Shown: positions 17,343 to 31,747 of the stretch, one piece after another | Layout: each line of letters opens with the position of its first letter | How positions within the stretch are numbered: position 1 is the stretch's first letter | Assembly (NCBI GenBank): GCA_903871935.1 | Contig: CAIQIQ010000110.1 | Span: 21,851-85,850, forward strand | DNA from: an uncultured Phycisphaerales bacterium | GTDB taxonomy: Bacteria > Planctomycetota > Phycisphaerae > Tepidisphaerales > Tepidisphaeraceae | DNA: 64,000 nt | Reading direction: 5' to 3' | The notes under the pieces: generated by a model | What the model was told of the DNA's origin: nothing | Databases searched by the model: none | What the model saw: only the letters and a program-made list of their open reading frames with translations | Translations under genes and position numbers: made by a program

Positions 17343-18524
17343 ATGGCAACGATGATTCCCATTGACGAGCTTATTGGCAACTCCGCCGAGTTTCCCATCC
17401 TCGACCGCTGGGCTTTCTTCAACCACGCCGGCGTAGCGCCGTTGCCACGCAGGAGTGCCGCGGCGATCGTGAAGTTTGCCGGGCAGGCGGCGGAAGATGC
17501 CTATCTGAATGGCACCTGGTACAAGCAGATCGAGCAACTGCGACGCAGCGCGGCCAGGCTGATCAACGCCGCACATGAAGAGGTCGCGCTGGTGAAGAAT
17601 ACGTCCGAAGGGCTGTCGATAGTGGCAGGGGGGATGGATTGGCGCGAAGGTGACCGCATCGTGACGACGGCGGCGGAGTATCCCTCAAACGTGTATCCGT
17701 GGATCGACCTGGCGCAGCGCAAAGGCATTGACCTGGTTCGCGTTGATGAGGTGGATGACGCTGGAGGTGTGCGCAGGGTGCCGATAGAGAAGATCCTGGA
17801 GGCGGCCGACCATCCACGGACCCGACTCGTTTCCCTGTCTCATGTGGAGTTTGGCAGCGGGCAACGGCATGACCTTGTGACCATCGGCCGGTTCTGCCGT
17901 GAGCATGAGATTCAATTCTGCGTGGATGCGATCCAGTCGACGGGGGTGCTTCCCGTAGATGTGCAGGCGATGAACATCGACTATCTGGCGGCCGATGGGC
18001 ACAAATGGATGCTCGGGCCGGAAGGGGCGGGGATCTTCTTCTGCCGAAAGGAACTGGTTGAGAAGACCCATCCAGTGCTGATCGGCTGGAACAGCGTGGA
18101 GCGGGCACTCGACTATGACCATATCGACTTTACCTTAAGGAGCGATGCGGCGCGCTTCGAGTGTGGCACACATAATGTGCCCGGGCTGCTGGGACTGAAG
18201 GCGTCGATCGACCTGATTGCATCCGTGGGTGTTGACCAGATATGGCAGCAGGTGCGGGCGTTAACCGACGAACTGGCAGGCGGACTGCAGGGGCGAGGCT
18301 TTGTGGTGGCATCGCCACGCAGCGACGGTGAGGCCAGTGGGATCGTGAGTTTTACGCGGCCGGGATTGGACGCGGCGGCCGTGGCACGGAAGTTGAAGAA
18401 GGAGCATCGTACCGAACTTGCGGTGCGTGCGGGGCGGTTACGCTGCTCGCCGCACTTCTACAATACGTCAGCGCAGATCAGGCAGTTGCTCGATGTACTG
18501 GTGAGAGTGGCAGGGCGAGAATGA
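17343..18524 (+). CDS. Class V aminotransferase / cysteine desulfurase-like PLP enzyme
   Basis: A 393-aa PLP-dependent fold-type I enzyme. The PLP Lys is in AADGHKWMLGPEGAGIFFCR, preceded by CVDAIQSTGVLPVDVQ with the Asp that binds the pyridine nitrogen. The N-terminal NHAGVAPLPRRSAAAI and FECGTHNVPGLLGL match the SufS/kynureninase-like class V group. No clear mobile-loop Cys of a true desulfurase can be placed, so isopenicillin-epimerase-like or serine-type activities are also possible. It is divergent from sucD. The next gene, clpP, begins 64 nt after its stop. Confidence 0.82.
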   Translation: MATMIPIDELIGNSAEFPILDRWAFFNHAGVAPLPRRSAAAIVKFAGQAAEDAYLNGTWYKQIEQLRRSAARLINAAHEEVALVKNTSEGLSIVAGGMDWREGDRIVTTAAEYPSNVYPWIDLAQRKGIDLVRVDEVDDAGGVRRVPIEKILEAADHPRTRLVSLSHVEFGSGQRHDLVTIGRFCREHEIQFCVDAIQSTGVLPVDVQAMNIDYLAADGHKWMLGPEGAGIFFCRKELVEKTHPVLIGWNSVERALDYDHIDFTLRSDAARFECGTHNVPGLLGLKASIDLIASVGVDQIWQQVRALTDELAGGLQGRGFVVASPRSDGEASGIVSFTRPGLDAAAVARKLKKEHRTELAVRAGRLRCSPHFYNTSAQIRQLLDVLVRVAGRE

Positions 18525-18588
18525 CCAGGCAGGTTTGAATCTTCGCGGTATGCTGCTTAGGATCGAGGAGTTAGTGAAAGGCAACTTC

Positions 18589-19293
18589 ATGCGTGAAATG
18601 AACTTCCGAAAATCGGACCCGCGCGCGATCGCGCGAGCCGCAGAGCATTTGGCCCAGGCGGGCGATCCTGCCCGGGCGTACCCGATGATGTCGCCGGGTC
18701 CGGGTGGCGGGCCGGGCGGGCCGTACAACCGCTACCGCGAGATGACCCTTGAGGAACTGCTGCTGGAGAACCGCGTCATCTTCCTCGTGGGCGAGATTAA
18801 CCACATGACGGCCGCCCGCATCTACATGCAGATGCTCTATCTGACGAATCTTGATTCGCGGAAGGACATCAACTTCTATATCAATTCGCCCGGCGGATCG
18901 GTGGTTGACACGTTGGCTATGTACGACGTCATGCGTTTTGTCACCTGCGATGTCGCCACCTACTGCATCGGCGAGTGCGCTTCGGGAGGCGCGGTGGTCC
19001 TGATGGCGGGCACCAAGGGCAAACGCTACATCCTGCCCAATGCCAAGGTCATGATTCATCAGCCGTATGGTGGTGTATATGGCCAGGCGGCGGATATCGA
19101 GATTCAGGCCGAGGAGATTCTCAAGACCAAAGAGGGTCTGATCAGCATTATGGCCAAGTGCACCGGCCAGACCATTGAACGCATCAAAGAAGATTCCGAG
19201 CGTGATCGCTTTTTCACAGCGAAAGATGCGGTAGCGTACGGAATCTGTGATGAAGTGCTCAACGACGAAGATACAAAGGGCGCTAACAAATGA
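18589..19293 (+). CDS. clpP: ATP-dependent Clp protease proteolytic subunit (copy 1)
   Basis: A 234-aa serine protease subunit. The catalytic Ser is in [14 protein letters not shown], where the usual GMAASMGA has changed; the His is in MIHQPYGG; and the Asp is in [10 protein letters not shown] Gly/Pro-rich N-terminal stretch ([15 protein letters not shown]) precedes the fold. It would form heptameric rings with ClpX or ClpA and digest unfolded proteins. ATG 18589 follows AAAGG; the longer frame from 18535 lacks a ribosome site. Its stop overlaps the next clpP start by 4 nt (ATGA), so the two are translationally coupled and likely form a mixed ClpP1P2 barrel. Confidence 0.92.
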   Translation: MREMNFRKSDPRAIARAAEHLAQAGDPARAYPMMSPGPGGGPGGPYNRYREMTLEELLLENRVIFLVGEINHMTAARIYMQMLYLTNLDSRKDINFYINSPGGSVVDTLAMYDVMRFVTCDVATYCIGECASGGAVVLMAGTKGKRYILPNAKVMIHQPYGGVYGQAADIEIQAEEILKTKEGLISIMAKCTGQTIERIKEDSERDRFFTAKDAVAYGICDEVLNDEDTKGANK

Positions 19294-19949
19294 GCCAGAA
19301 TCAGTTGATCCCGATCGTGATCGAGAAGACCGGCCGTGGCGAGCGCGCCTATGACATCTACTCCCGGCTGCTGAAGGACCGCATTGTGATGGCCGGCGGT
19401 GTGGTGGACGACGACATGGCCAACATCGTCATCGCACAACTCCTGTTTCTCGCCAACGATGACCCCAAGAGCGACATCAATATGTACGTTAACTCACCGG
19501 GCGGGTCGATCTCGGCCGGGCTGGGCATCATCGACACGATGAAATACCTGCGCTGCGATGTGGCGACTACGTGCATCGGCATGGCGGCAAGCATGGGCGC
19601 GTGTCTGCTCGCGGCGGGGACCAAAGGCAAACGCTTTGTGCTTCCCAACGCACAGATCATGCTGCATCAGCCTCTGATTGGTGGGGTGCTACAAGGTCCA
19701 GCAACCGATCTGGGGATTGAGGCCCAGCACATGCTTCGCCTGCGTGACCGGCTTTACAAGATGATGTCGGATTTCACCGGCAAACCTCCCGAGACCATCC
19801 ACCGCGATTTCGATCGCAATAAGTGGCTCTTCGCGGAAGAAGCCGTGGAGTATGGCTGTGCCGACCGCGTGCTGGATCGTGCCCCGGAAGGACCGCAGAT
19901 CGTCCGCCGGATCAGTGATATGGCGCCGCCCGATACCGACGAGAAGTAG
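19290..19949 (+). CDS. clpP: ATP-dependent Clp protease proteolytic subunit (copy 2)
   Basis: A 219-aa canonical ClpP. The catalytic Ser is in [14 protein letters not shown], His in [13 protein letters not shown] and Asp in DFDRNKWLF, with the family start [20 protein letters not shown]. It overlaps copy 1 by 4 nt. Tandem clpP pairs are known to build hetero-tetradecamers in other bacteria. The extended C-terminus ([15 protein letters not shown]) is acidic. The coaE gene follows after 34 nt. Confidence 0.95.
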   Translation: MSQNQLIPIVIEKTGRGERAYDIYSRLLKDRIVMAGGVVDDDMANIVIAQLLFLANDDPKSDINMYVNSPGGSISAGLGIIDTMKYLRCDVATTCIGMAASMGACLLAAGTKGKRFVLPNAQIMLHQPLIGGVLQGPATDLGIEAQHMLRLRDRLYKMMSDFTGKPPETIHRDFDRNKWLFAEEAVEYGCADRVLDRAPEGPQIVRRISDMAPPDTDEK

Positions 19950-19983
19950 ACGCGGCGTGCTGCGCGGTCGCCAATCCGCTATC

Positions 19984-20676
19984 ATGTGGTTATCCCCTGC
20001 CGGTAACGGCTCGGGGTTGTGGACGGCATTCTTGTTCTGCGGCAAACCCATCATCGGCATCGTTGGCGGTATCGGCTCGGGGAAGAGCTTCGTGGCTGAT
20101 CTGTTTGGCGAGCTGGGGTGTCTGGTAATCAAGTCGGATGAGCAGGTCTATCAGGCCTATCGGTTGCCGGAAGTGAAGCAGACATTGCGCGAATGGTGGG
20201 GTGAGGCGGTATTCGACGCGGCCGGGGAGGTCCGCCGACAGGCGGTGGCACAGCGCGTTTTCGTCGATCCTGAGCAACGACAGCGGCTGGAAAGGCTGGT
20301 CCACCCCATTGTTACGCGGCTGCGCGACGAGCTGATGCGCAGCCATGCCAATGACGCGCAAGTCAAGGCGTACCTGTGGGATACGCCACTTTTGTATGAG
20401 GTTGGCATGGACCGGGAATGCGAAGCTGTGGTCTTCGTTGAGGCACCGCGCGAGATGCGCCTCAAGAGGTTGCTTCTGCAGCGCGGCTGGGATGCCGGGG
20501 AACTTGAGCGCAGAGAAAATTCGCAAATGGCACTGGACAAGAAGCGTGAGTTAGCACAATATAGGGTGGTCAACACCGCTGATGCGGCTTCCACTCGCAG
20601 GCAAGTCGAGGTCGTGCTTTCCCGTGTTCTGGTGAATAAGCTCGAATACGGACCCTCTATGGAGGGACGGTGTTGA
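19984..20676 (+). CDS. coaE: Dephospho-CoA kinase
   Basis: About 230 aa, the last enzyme of CoA biosynthesis (ATP + dephospho-CoA to CoA). Walker A is IGIVGGIGSGKSFVADLF at about residues 22-39, with DTPLLYEVGMDRECEAVVFV after it and the lid region RLLLQRGWDAGELERRENSQ. The start is uncertain: ATG 19984 adds about 20 residues before the P-loop, and a TTG a few codons further on is possible. CoaD, the preceding step, is encoded at 32922. It sits in a run of clpP-clpP-coaE-rho on one strand. Confidence 0.92.
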   Translation: MWLSPAGNGSGLWTAFLFCGKPIIGIVGGIGSGKSFVADLFGELGCLVIKSDEQVYQAYRLPEVKQTLREWWGEAVFDAAGEVRRQAVAQRVFVDPEQRQRLERLVHPIVTRLRDELMRSHANDAQVKAYLWDTPLLYEVGMDRECEAVVFVEAPREMRLKRLLLQRGWDAGELERRENSQMALDKKRELAQYRVVNTADAASTRRQVEVVLSRVLVNKLEYGPSMEGRC

Positions 20677-21010
20677 GAGCGAGCGTGCCTCACGGCATGC
20701 TTCCCTGGCGAGGGATTTGGCCTGCTTTATCAATAAGAGTTCATGAGACGGTTGTGCCGGCGCGTAGACCGGCCAGCCAAGTGCCGCATCACCTTGCGGC
20801 ACGGCCGCTGGAAGATCAGCGGAAGGGTCTATACACAGAAACGTTCATGCGTATCCCACCGTCCCGCCCAACAGGGTTGCATCCGAGCCCAGTGGCCCCA
20901 AGCCACGTGCATCTCGGCCTTGCCTGGGCACACTGCGTGTGCTTTGGCCGGCCTGCGGGACATCGATCGCATCAGGTAAGCATCACACCCATTTGAGAGG
21001 ACATTGCCAC
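20677..21010 (+). promoter_or_regulatory. 334-nt structured leader region before rho
   Basis: No convincing gene is visible. The stretch has two inverted repeats: GTGCCGCA/TGCGGCAC at 20781-20802 and GCACAC/GTGTGC at 20928-20942. Between them lies a C-rich, G-poor stretch (about 20865-20920), as in rut sites loaded by Rho. In E. coli, rho is autoregulated by Rho-dependent attenuation in its leader. The same mechanism here is an inference. A promoter position is not visible. Confidence 0.45.
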
Positions 21011-22579
<1,569 letters not shown>

Positions 22580-22678
22580 GCGAAAAGGGCAACCTTGCGA
22601 ATGCAAAGATGACCGTGTGCTAATGCGCGAACTATAGCGTGCATTTGTGCGCGGTCGTTTTGCGCGCCAAAAGTGTCG

Positions 22679-23992
22679 TTACTGGCCGCACGCGGCGAAC
22701 GCTTTGCGGGCAGCGCCGATGGTCTTCTCGATATCGGCATCCGTGTGCGACCAGGATACGAACCAGGCTTCGTACTGCGATGGCGGCAGATACACGCCGT
22801 TGGCGAGCATCGCGTGGAAGAACGTGGCGAAGGTCTTGGTATTGCTGGCCGTAGCCTCGATGAAGTTCCGAACCGGTGCGCCTTTGGAGACGAAGAAAGG
22901 CGTGAGCATCGAGCCGACGCGATTCAGTGTGATCGGTACCCCGGCGGATTCGGCGGCTTCCTTCAACCCGTCGGCGAGGCGACGGCTTTGGGCCTCAAGC
23001 GTGGGGTAAAAGTCCGGACGGCTGCACTCGCGGAGGGTCGCAATGCCGGCGGCCATGGCAAGCGGGTTGCCCGAAAGCGTGCCGGCCTGGTAGACCGGGC
23101 CGGACGGGGAGACCTGCTCCATCAGTTCGCGCCGGCCGCCGTATGCGCCTACCGGCAGACCACCCCCGATCACCTTACCCAGACAGGTCAGGTCGGCCTT
23201 CACACCATAGAGTGTCTGGACGCCGCCCCATTCGACGCGGAAACCGGTCATGACTTCGTCGATCAGCAGCAGTGTCGCGTGCTCATCGCAGAGTTGGCGC
23301 AGGCCCTGAAGGTAGCCGGGCTCGGGGATGACGACGCCCATATTGCCGACCACGCCTTCGATGCAGAAGCAGGCGATCTGCCGGGAGTATTTGGCGAAGA
23401 GTTCTTTTGCGGCGGCGAGGTCATTGAACTGCACCAGCAGTGTATTGGCGACCAGCGCTTTGGAGACGCCGGGAGACGAGGGTGTCCCCATCGTCAGAGC
23501 GCCTGAACCAGCCTGAACCAGCAGGGCATCAACATGGCCGTGATAGCAGCCGATGCACTTGACGATCATCTCTCTGCCAGTGGCAGCGCGGGCCAGGCGG
23601 ATGGCGGACATGGTGGCTTCGGTGCCGCTGTTGACGAAGCGGACCATCTCCACCGACGGCAAAGCGGAAGTGACGATGCTGGCGAGCTGGATCTCGGCTT
23701 CGGTAGGAGCGCCAAAAGAGAAACCGTGGTGCAGGGCGTGGGAGACGGCCGCGACGACCGCGTCGTTCGCATGGCCCAGGATGGCCGGGCCATAGGAGCC
23801 GACGTAGTCGATGTAGACGTTGCCGTCGATATCGGTGATGTGGCTGCCGCGGGCTTCGCGGATAAACGGCGGAGTGCCGCCGACGGCCTTGAAGGCGCGG
23901 ACGGGCGAGGAAACGCCGCCGGGCATGAGGCGACGGGCTTCGGCGTAGGCGGCCTCAGAGCGGATGATGCGGGACGTATTGGTCGTGCTCAT
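22679..23992 (-). CDS. hemL: Glutamate-1-semialdehyde 2,1-aminomutase
   Basis: A 437-aa PLP enzyme that converts glutamate-1-semialdehyde to 5-aminolevulinate, the C5 route to haem. The N-terminal PGGVSSPVRAFKAVGGTPPF and GSYGPAILGHANDAVVAAV are diagnostic, and the PLP Lys is in CLGKVIGGGLPVGAYGGR. ATG 23992 gives the normal N-terminus; the frame continues upstream without homology. It converges with rho and is divergent from a URO-D-like gene (144 nt apart). Uroporphyrinogen decarboxylase acts later in the same pathway, but the neighbour is not a typical HemE. Confidence 0.96.
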   Translation of the reverse strand: MSTTNTSRIIRSEAAYAEARRLMPGGVSSPVRAFKAVGGTPPFIREARGSHITDIDGNVYIDYVGSYGPAILGHANDAVVAAVSHALHHGFSFGAPTEAEIQLASIVTSALPSVEMVRFVNSGTEATMSAIRLARAATGREMIVKCIGCYHGHVDALLVQAGSGALTMGTPSSPGVSKALVANTLLVQFNDLAAAKELFAKYSRQIACFCIEGVVGNMGVVIPEPGYLQGLRQLCDEHATLLLIDEVMTGFRVEWGGVQTLYGVKADLTCLGKVIGGGLPVGAYGGRRELMEQVSPSGPVYQAGTLSGNPLAMAAGIATLRECSRPDFYPTLEAQSRRLADGLKEAAESAGVPITLNRVGSMLTPFFVSKGAPVRNFIEATASNTKTFATFFHAMLANGVYLPPSQYEAWFVSWSHTDADIEKTIGAARKAFAACGQ

Positions 23993-24135
23993 ATCTTTAC
24001 TATAAGAACGGGAATCACATCCGTACATAGATCGGCGGCAAGGTTTGCAGGGCATACCCGAGGGTGGAGCAAAGGATGATGATTGCGGCCCTCTTGATTG
24101 GACCATATAAGAACGCGTTGTCGAGGTAACCCACA

Positions 24136-25116
24136 ATGTTGAATGCGAGAGATAACGCGATCCAGACCATCCGATTTGGCAAGCCCGAGTATGTTGCCAG
24201 CGGTCTGAGCGTACATCAGTTGTGCTACCACGGCTGCAACCACGAAGGCTACGATGGCGGCGGGCATGAGTGCGCTATCGGATCGCAGTGGGTGGATATC
24301 TGGGGTACGCGCTGGCACAAAGAGCATGCGGGCGTGATGGGGTTCCCGCGCGGCAATCCCCTGGCGGATGTGTCGGCGCTGGCATCGTATCGGTGGCCGA
24401 ATCCCGATGACCAGCGCATCTGCGAGTCGATTTATCGCGGCCGCAAGGACTTTCAGGGTGGCGACCAGTTCCTGGGCGGGTCTCATCGCGACACGCTCTG
24501 GGAGAAGGCGTACATGCTGGTGGGCATGGAGAACATGATGGTCTACCTGCACGAAGAGCCGGGGTTCGCGCGCGAGGTGCTGGGGCGGATCATGGATTTC
24601 CAACTCGGAATCGCCCGGCACTATTTGTCGGTGGGCATTGAGGTGGCGGGGTTGGGAGATGACTTGGGGACGCAGCTTGGTCCGCTCTTGAGCCCGGATC
24701 TTGTGCGCGAGTTTTTCGTGCCGCAGTACAGGCGGTTGTTTGACCTGTACAAGTCGCAGGGCGTGATCATCGGCTTCCACTCCTGCGGCTGCATCGGGGC
24801 ATTCCTGGATATGTGGATGGAACTGGGTGTTGATGTGCTGAATCCCATCCAGGTGACTGCGAATGACCTTGGTGCCTTGCGCGAGAAGACGGCGGGGCGC
24901 ATGAGCCTGCAGGGCGGCATCAGCACGGTGACGATGGTGAACGGACCGGTGGAGGCTATCGAAGGTGAAGTGCGGGAACGCCTGTGGCAATTGGGGCGCA
25001 ACGGCGGCTATTTCTGCGCGCCCGATCAGGGGATGCCGTGGCCGGCGGCGCATTGGGATGCGTATCGGCGTACCTTGGACAAACATGGGCGCTATCCGCT
25101 GAGGCCTGAGGGATGA
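24136..25116 (+). CDS. Uroporphyrinogen decarboxylase-like protein (paralogue 2)
   Basis: A 326-aa TIM-barrel protein. It has SVHQLCYHGCNHEGYDGGGH near the start and FHSCGCIGAFLDMWMELGVD, with the HxCG zinc-type motif. A second Cys sits nearby (HSCGC), and YFCAPDQGM near the C-terminus places a Cys three residues before the PDQ seen in paralogue 1. It is shorter than HemE and lacks the porphyrin motif. A corrinoid-type methyltransferase or another decarboxylase are candidates. GAGG lies 9 nt before the ATG. Its 3' end converges on guaB with a 14-nt gap. Confidence 0.8.
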   Translation: MLNARDNAIQTIRFGKPEYVASGLSVHQLCYHGCNHEGYDGGGHECAIGSQWVDIWGTRWHKEHAGVMGFPRGNPLADVSALASYRWPNPDDQRICESIYRGRKDFQGGDQFLGGSHRDTLWEKAYMLVGMENMMVYLHEEPGFAREVLGRIMDFQLGIARHYLSVGIEVAGLGDDLGTQLGPLLSPDLVREFFVPQYRRLFDLYKSQGVIIGFHSCGCIGAFLDMWMELGVDVLNPIQVTANDLGALREKTAGRMSLQGGISTVTMVNGPVEAIEGEVRERLWQLGRNGGYFCAPDQGMPWPAAHWDAYRRTLDKHGRYPLRPEG

Positions 25117-25130
25117 TGACGGGATGAGGG

Positions 25131-26666
<1,536 letters not shown>

Positions 26667-26677
26667 GTGATAGAGTT

Positions 26678-26696
26678 ACAGAACACTTGGTTCTGT
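26678..26696 (-). promoter_or_regulatory. Operator-like palindrome in front of guaB
   Basis: ACAGAAC and GTTCTGT form a perfect 7-bp inverted repeat around 5 nt, centred 21 nt before the guaB ATG. It may bind a repressor or fold in the mRNA near the ribosome site. The spacing differs from the 4-nt spacer of Gram-positive LexA boxes, so I do not call it an SOS box. Confidence 0.45.
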
Positions 26697-26753
26697 GTCA
26701 AGCAACCATGCAATTCAGTAACAGCCCAGACAATCCGCGGATACGCACGCTGG

Positions 26754-28898
26754 TTAGGGCACTGGCTCATACACGACCATCAGTGCGGGGCGGTCCTGGA
26801 GGTTGGCGGCCTCGCTGGTGTGGGCCAGGAAGTAGTCCATGAAATCGGGGAAGACGCTGTAGATGGTGAAGCCGTGGTTTTCGTGGCGGCCGCTGGTCCA
26901 GAGCTTTACGGGAGCGGTGAAGTCCCAGACACCCAGGTTTTGCTGGCTTTGCCCGAAGGCGATGAAGAGGGGATCGAAGTCGGGGTCGGGGCCGGTCCAG
27001 TTGCGGCCGTTCGATTCGTTCCACAGCCGGCCTTTGGCGTACTCGTAGGAATTGACCTCGGATTCTTTCCAGGGGCGGTTACAGAACTCGGCGACGAAGA
27101 AAGTCGGCTTATAGGTGGACCAGGCATCGGCCTTGGCCGGGTTGGGCTTCTCGCCGGCGCGGCAAAGCACCAGTTGGGCGGCGAGGATGTTGGCATCCTT
27201 GGGAACACTGCTCAGGTCGGCGCGGTAGAGCGTGCAGCGGTGACGCATGAAGATCTCGGAGGTGGCCGCGTTGCCGCGCGGGCCAATGCCGCTCATGATG
27301 TGGTTGGGGTCGTGGCCGTTGATATAGCAGTCGGTGAAACCATCGTAAACGCTATCGGGGTTCTTTGGGTCGAAGCCTTTCTGCCCGCGACGGAGAATGG
27401 TCAGGACGGCGTTGGGATGGTCTTTCTTCAGAGTCTCGAACCTGGCTCTGAAGTTGGCCTCGACTTGTGCGGCGGACTGGTCGTTGGGAGCAACCCATTT
27501 GTCCTTGAGCTTTGTCGCAAGATCCGCGGCGTTGTCTACCTCGAGGTCGGTGCCCAGCACTTTGATCTTACCAGGCACGACAGGGTAGGTTGGGGCAAGG
27601 TTCTCCTGTTTGGTGTCAGGGCCCAGGGGCACCTGCTGGCGGAAGGCGGAGGTTGAGGTGGCGGGATAGGTGGAGAGGCGGATGTTGTCGATTGTCACCG
27701 ATGCGCTCTCGGCGGGGCTGTAGGCGAAAATCTGGAAGCCGACGATCTTAACCGTCTTCTGGTTGATATCGCGGAGGTTGTCCACCACCGCGTTCTTGCC
27801 GGGCTGCAGGCGCACAATCTTGTCGTTGTCGACGGGCTTGTCTTTGTCATCCTTCGCCAGCGTGCGGAAGATGAGGATGCCGGAGGCTGTGGATGTCACA
27901 TCGGCACGGAAGCTTTTGAACCGGCTCCAGTCGGTGGAGGGGAGTTTGTCGGTACCGACAGCAGGGAAATGGCCTCCGGCGAAGGTGAGTTTGAGGGCTT
28001 GCTTGCCGGAGGCCGCATTGTCACTGGCCAGTTCGATCTTCGCTGGCGGCTCTTGGGTTCTGCTATCGGTCAGTTGAATGTTGGACCAGTTGGCCGCATC
28101 GGCTGAGCCTTCAAAGTCGAACATGACAACAGTTTCTTCCGGCACTTCGTTCCAAGGGGTCGGGTTCTTGCCCTGGGACTTGAACGTCACGGCCCGATCG
28201 TTCCAGGTATGCGCCATGCCGGTGAGCGCGCCAAACTGCTGCGGTGCATGTAGATCTCCGCCCGTGATGGGCGCCCAGGTGATTAGCTGCTCTGGCTTGA
28301 CGTGATGCCGATAGACGTTGAATCCCCAGTGGTTGCCCGATGTGGCCGTGGCATCGAACATCGTCCAGGGTAGGGCCCACTGGGCGATCCAGCTCTTGTC
28401 TCCCACTTTCACGCTGAGCTGGTACTTCGGGTTCCAGCGGGCATCGGGGTCGCGCGGGCGGGGGTTATAGACGTCGCTGCTCACACCTTTGGAGTTGACC
28501 ATGAACTGGTAGTAGCTCTTGCCCTGGCCGGAGGGGTCGATGAAGAGTTCGATGTCATCATCGGCCCAGAGTTCTTCGGCATCGTGGGTGGTTGCTGCGG
28601 CGACGAGGGAAGCAATTCGGTCGGGTTCCTCGAAGGCCTCAACGGCGATGTAGAGATTGTTGGCATCCTGGCTCACGAGGAGGCGCGTGGCGACGACTGG
28701 CTTGGCGCCGCCAAGAGTGTGGAATACATCGCTGGAGGCGGCGGTGGCCCATGTCGGATCGGTGAAGGTTCCGTCAAGTTTCGGCGCCTGCTGCGTCTCG
28801 GGAACCTGAAGCTCAGGAGCCTTGGGAGCTTGAGCGTGTACGCTGAGCACGGTCAGGCAGAGTACGGAAAACGCAATGGGGGCGATGAGATGCCGCAT
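26754..28898 (-). CDS. Secreted CBM9-like multidomain protein
   Basis: A 714-aa exported protein with signal peptide MRHLIAPIAFSVLCLTVLSV, cut near HAQA. A carbohydrate-binding family 9-like domain spans about residues 35-230 (APKLDGTFTDPTWATAASSD, LYIAVEAFEEPDRI, DDDIELFIDPSG). A second beta domain (about 255-420; VTIDNIRLSTYPA) looks like a carbohydrate-binding sandwich. The C-terminal 250 residues resemble a DNRLRE-type surface module (SSVPKDANILAAQLVLCRAG). No catalytic domain is evident, so it may anchor or present glycans. AAGGAG lies 7 nt before the ATG. Confidence 0.78.
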   Translation of the reverse strand: MRHLIAPIAFSVLCLTVLSVHAQAPKAPELQVPETQQAPKLDGTFTDPTWATAASSDVFHTLGGAKPVVATRLLVSQDANNLYIAVEAFEEPDRIASLVAAATTHDAEELWADDDIELFIDPSGQGKSYYQFMVNSKGVSSDVYNPRPRDPDARWNPKYQLSVKVGDKSWIAQWALPWTMFDATATSGNHWGFNVYRHHVKPEQLITWAPITGGDLHAPQQFGALTGMAHTWNDRAVTFKSQGKNPTPWNEVPEETVVMFDFEGSADAANWSNIQLTDSRTQEPPAKIELASDNAASGKQALKLTFAGGHFPAVGTDKLPSTDWSRFKSFRADVTSTASGILIFRTLAKDDKDKPVDNDKIVRLQPGKNAVVDNLRDINQKTVKIVGFQIFAYSPAESASVTIDNIRLSTYPATSTSAFRQQVPLGPDTKQENLAPTYPVVPGKIKVLGTDLEVDNAADLATKLKDKWVAPNDQSAAQVEANFRARFETLKKDHPNAVLTILRRGQKGFDPKNPDSVYDGFTDCYINGHDPNHIMSGIGPRGNAATSEIFMRHRCTLYRADLSSVPKDANILAAQLVLCRAGEKPNPAKADAWSTYKPTFFVAEFCNRPWKESEVNSYEYAKGRLWNESNGRNWTGPDPDFDPLFIAFGQSQQNLGVWDFTAPVKLWTSGRHENHGFTIYSVFPDFMDYFLAHTSEAANLQDRPALMVVYEPVP

Positions 28899-29163
28899 TG
28901 AATGCTCCTTGTTCAGCTTTGCGTGCTGGCGATGGTAACGTAAGAGCGGAGTTTTTGTAGTCGGGCGCCGGTTTTCACGATGCTTCAAGAGGTAAAGAAA
29001 CGGGGTGTTTGCCGGGTTTGCGGCTATCGCGCGCTACAGGAAATACGGTGATTCCTATGACGTTCGCAACGGCTTATTGTATAAGCACTTAGGCATCGTC
29101 TGGCCCGAACCGCATCGTGACAAATACCACGGTTTCTGCGATACTACTCTATTACGCATTTGA

Positions 29164-31743
<2,580 letters not shown>

Positions 31744-31747
31744 CTGA

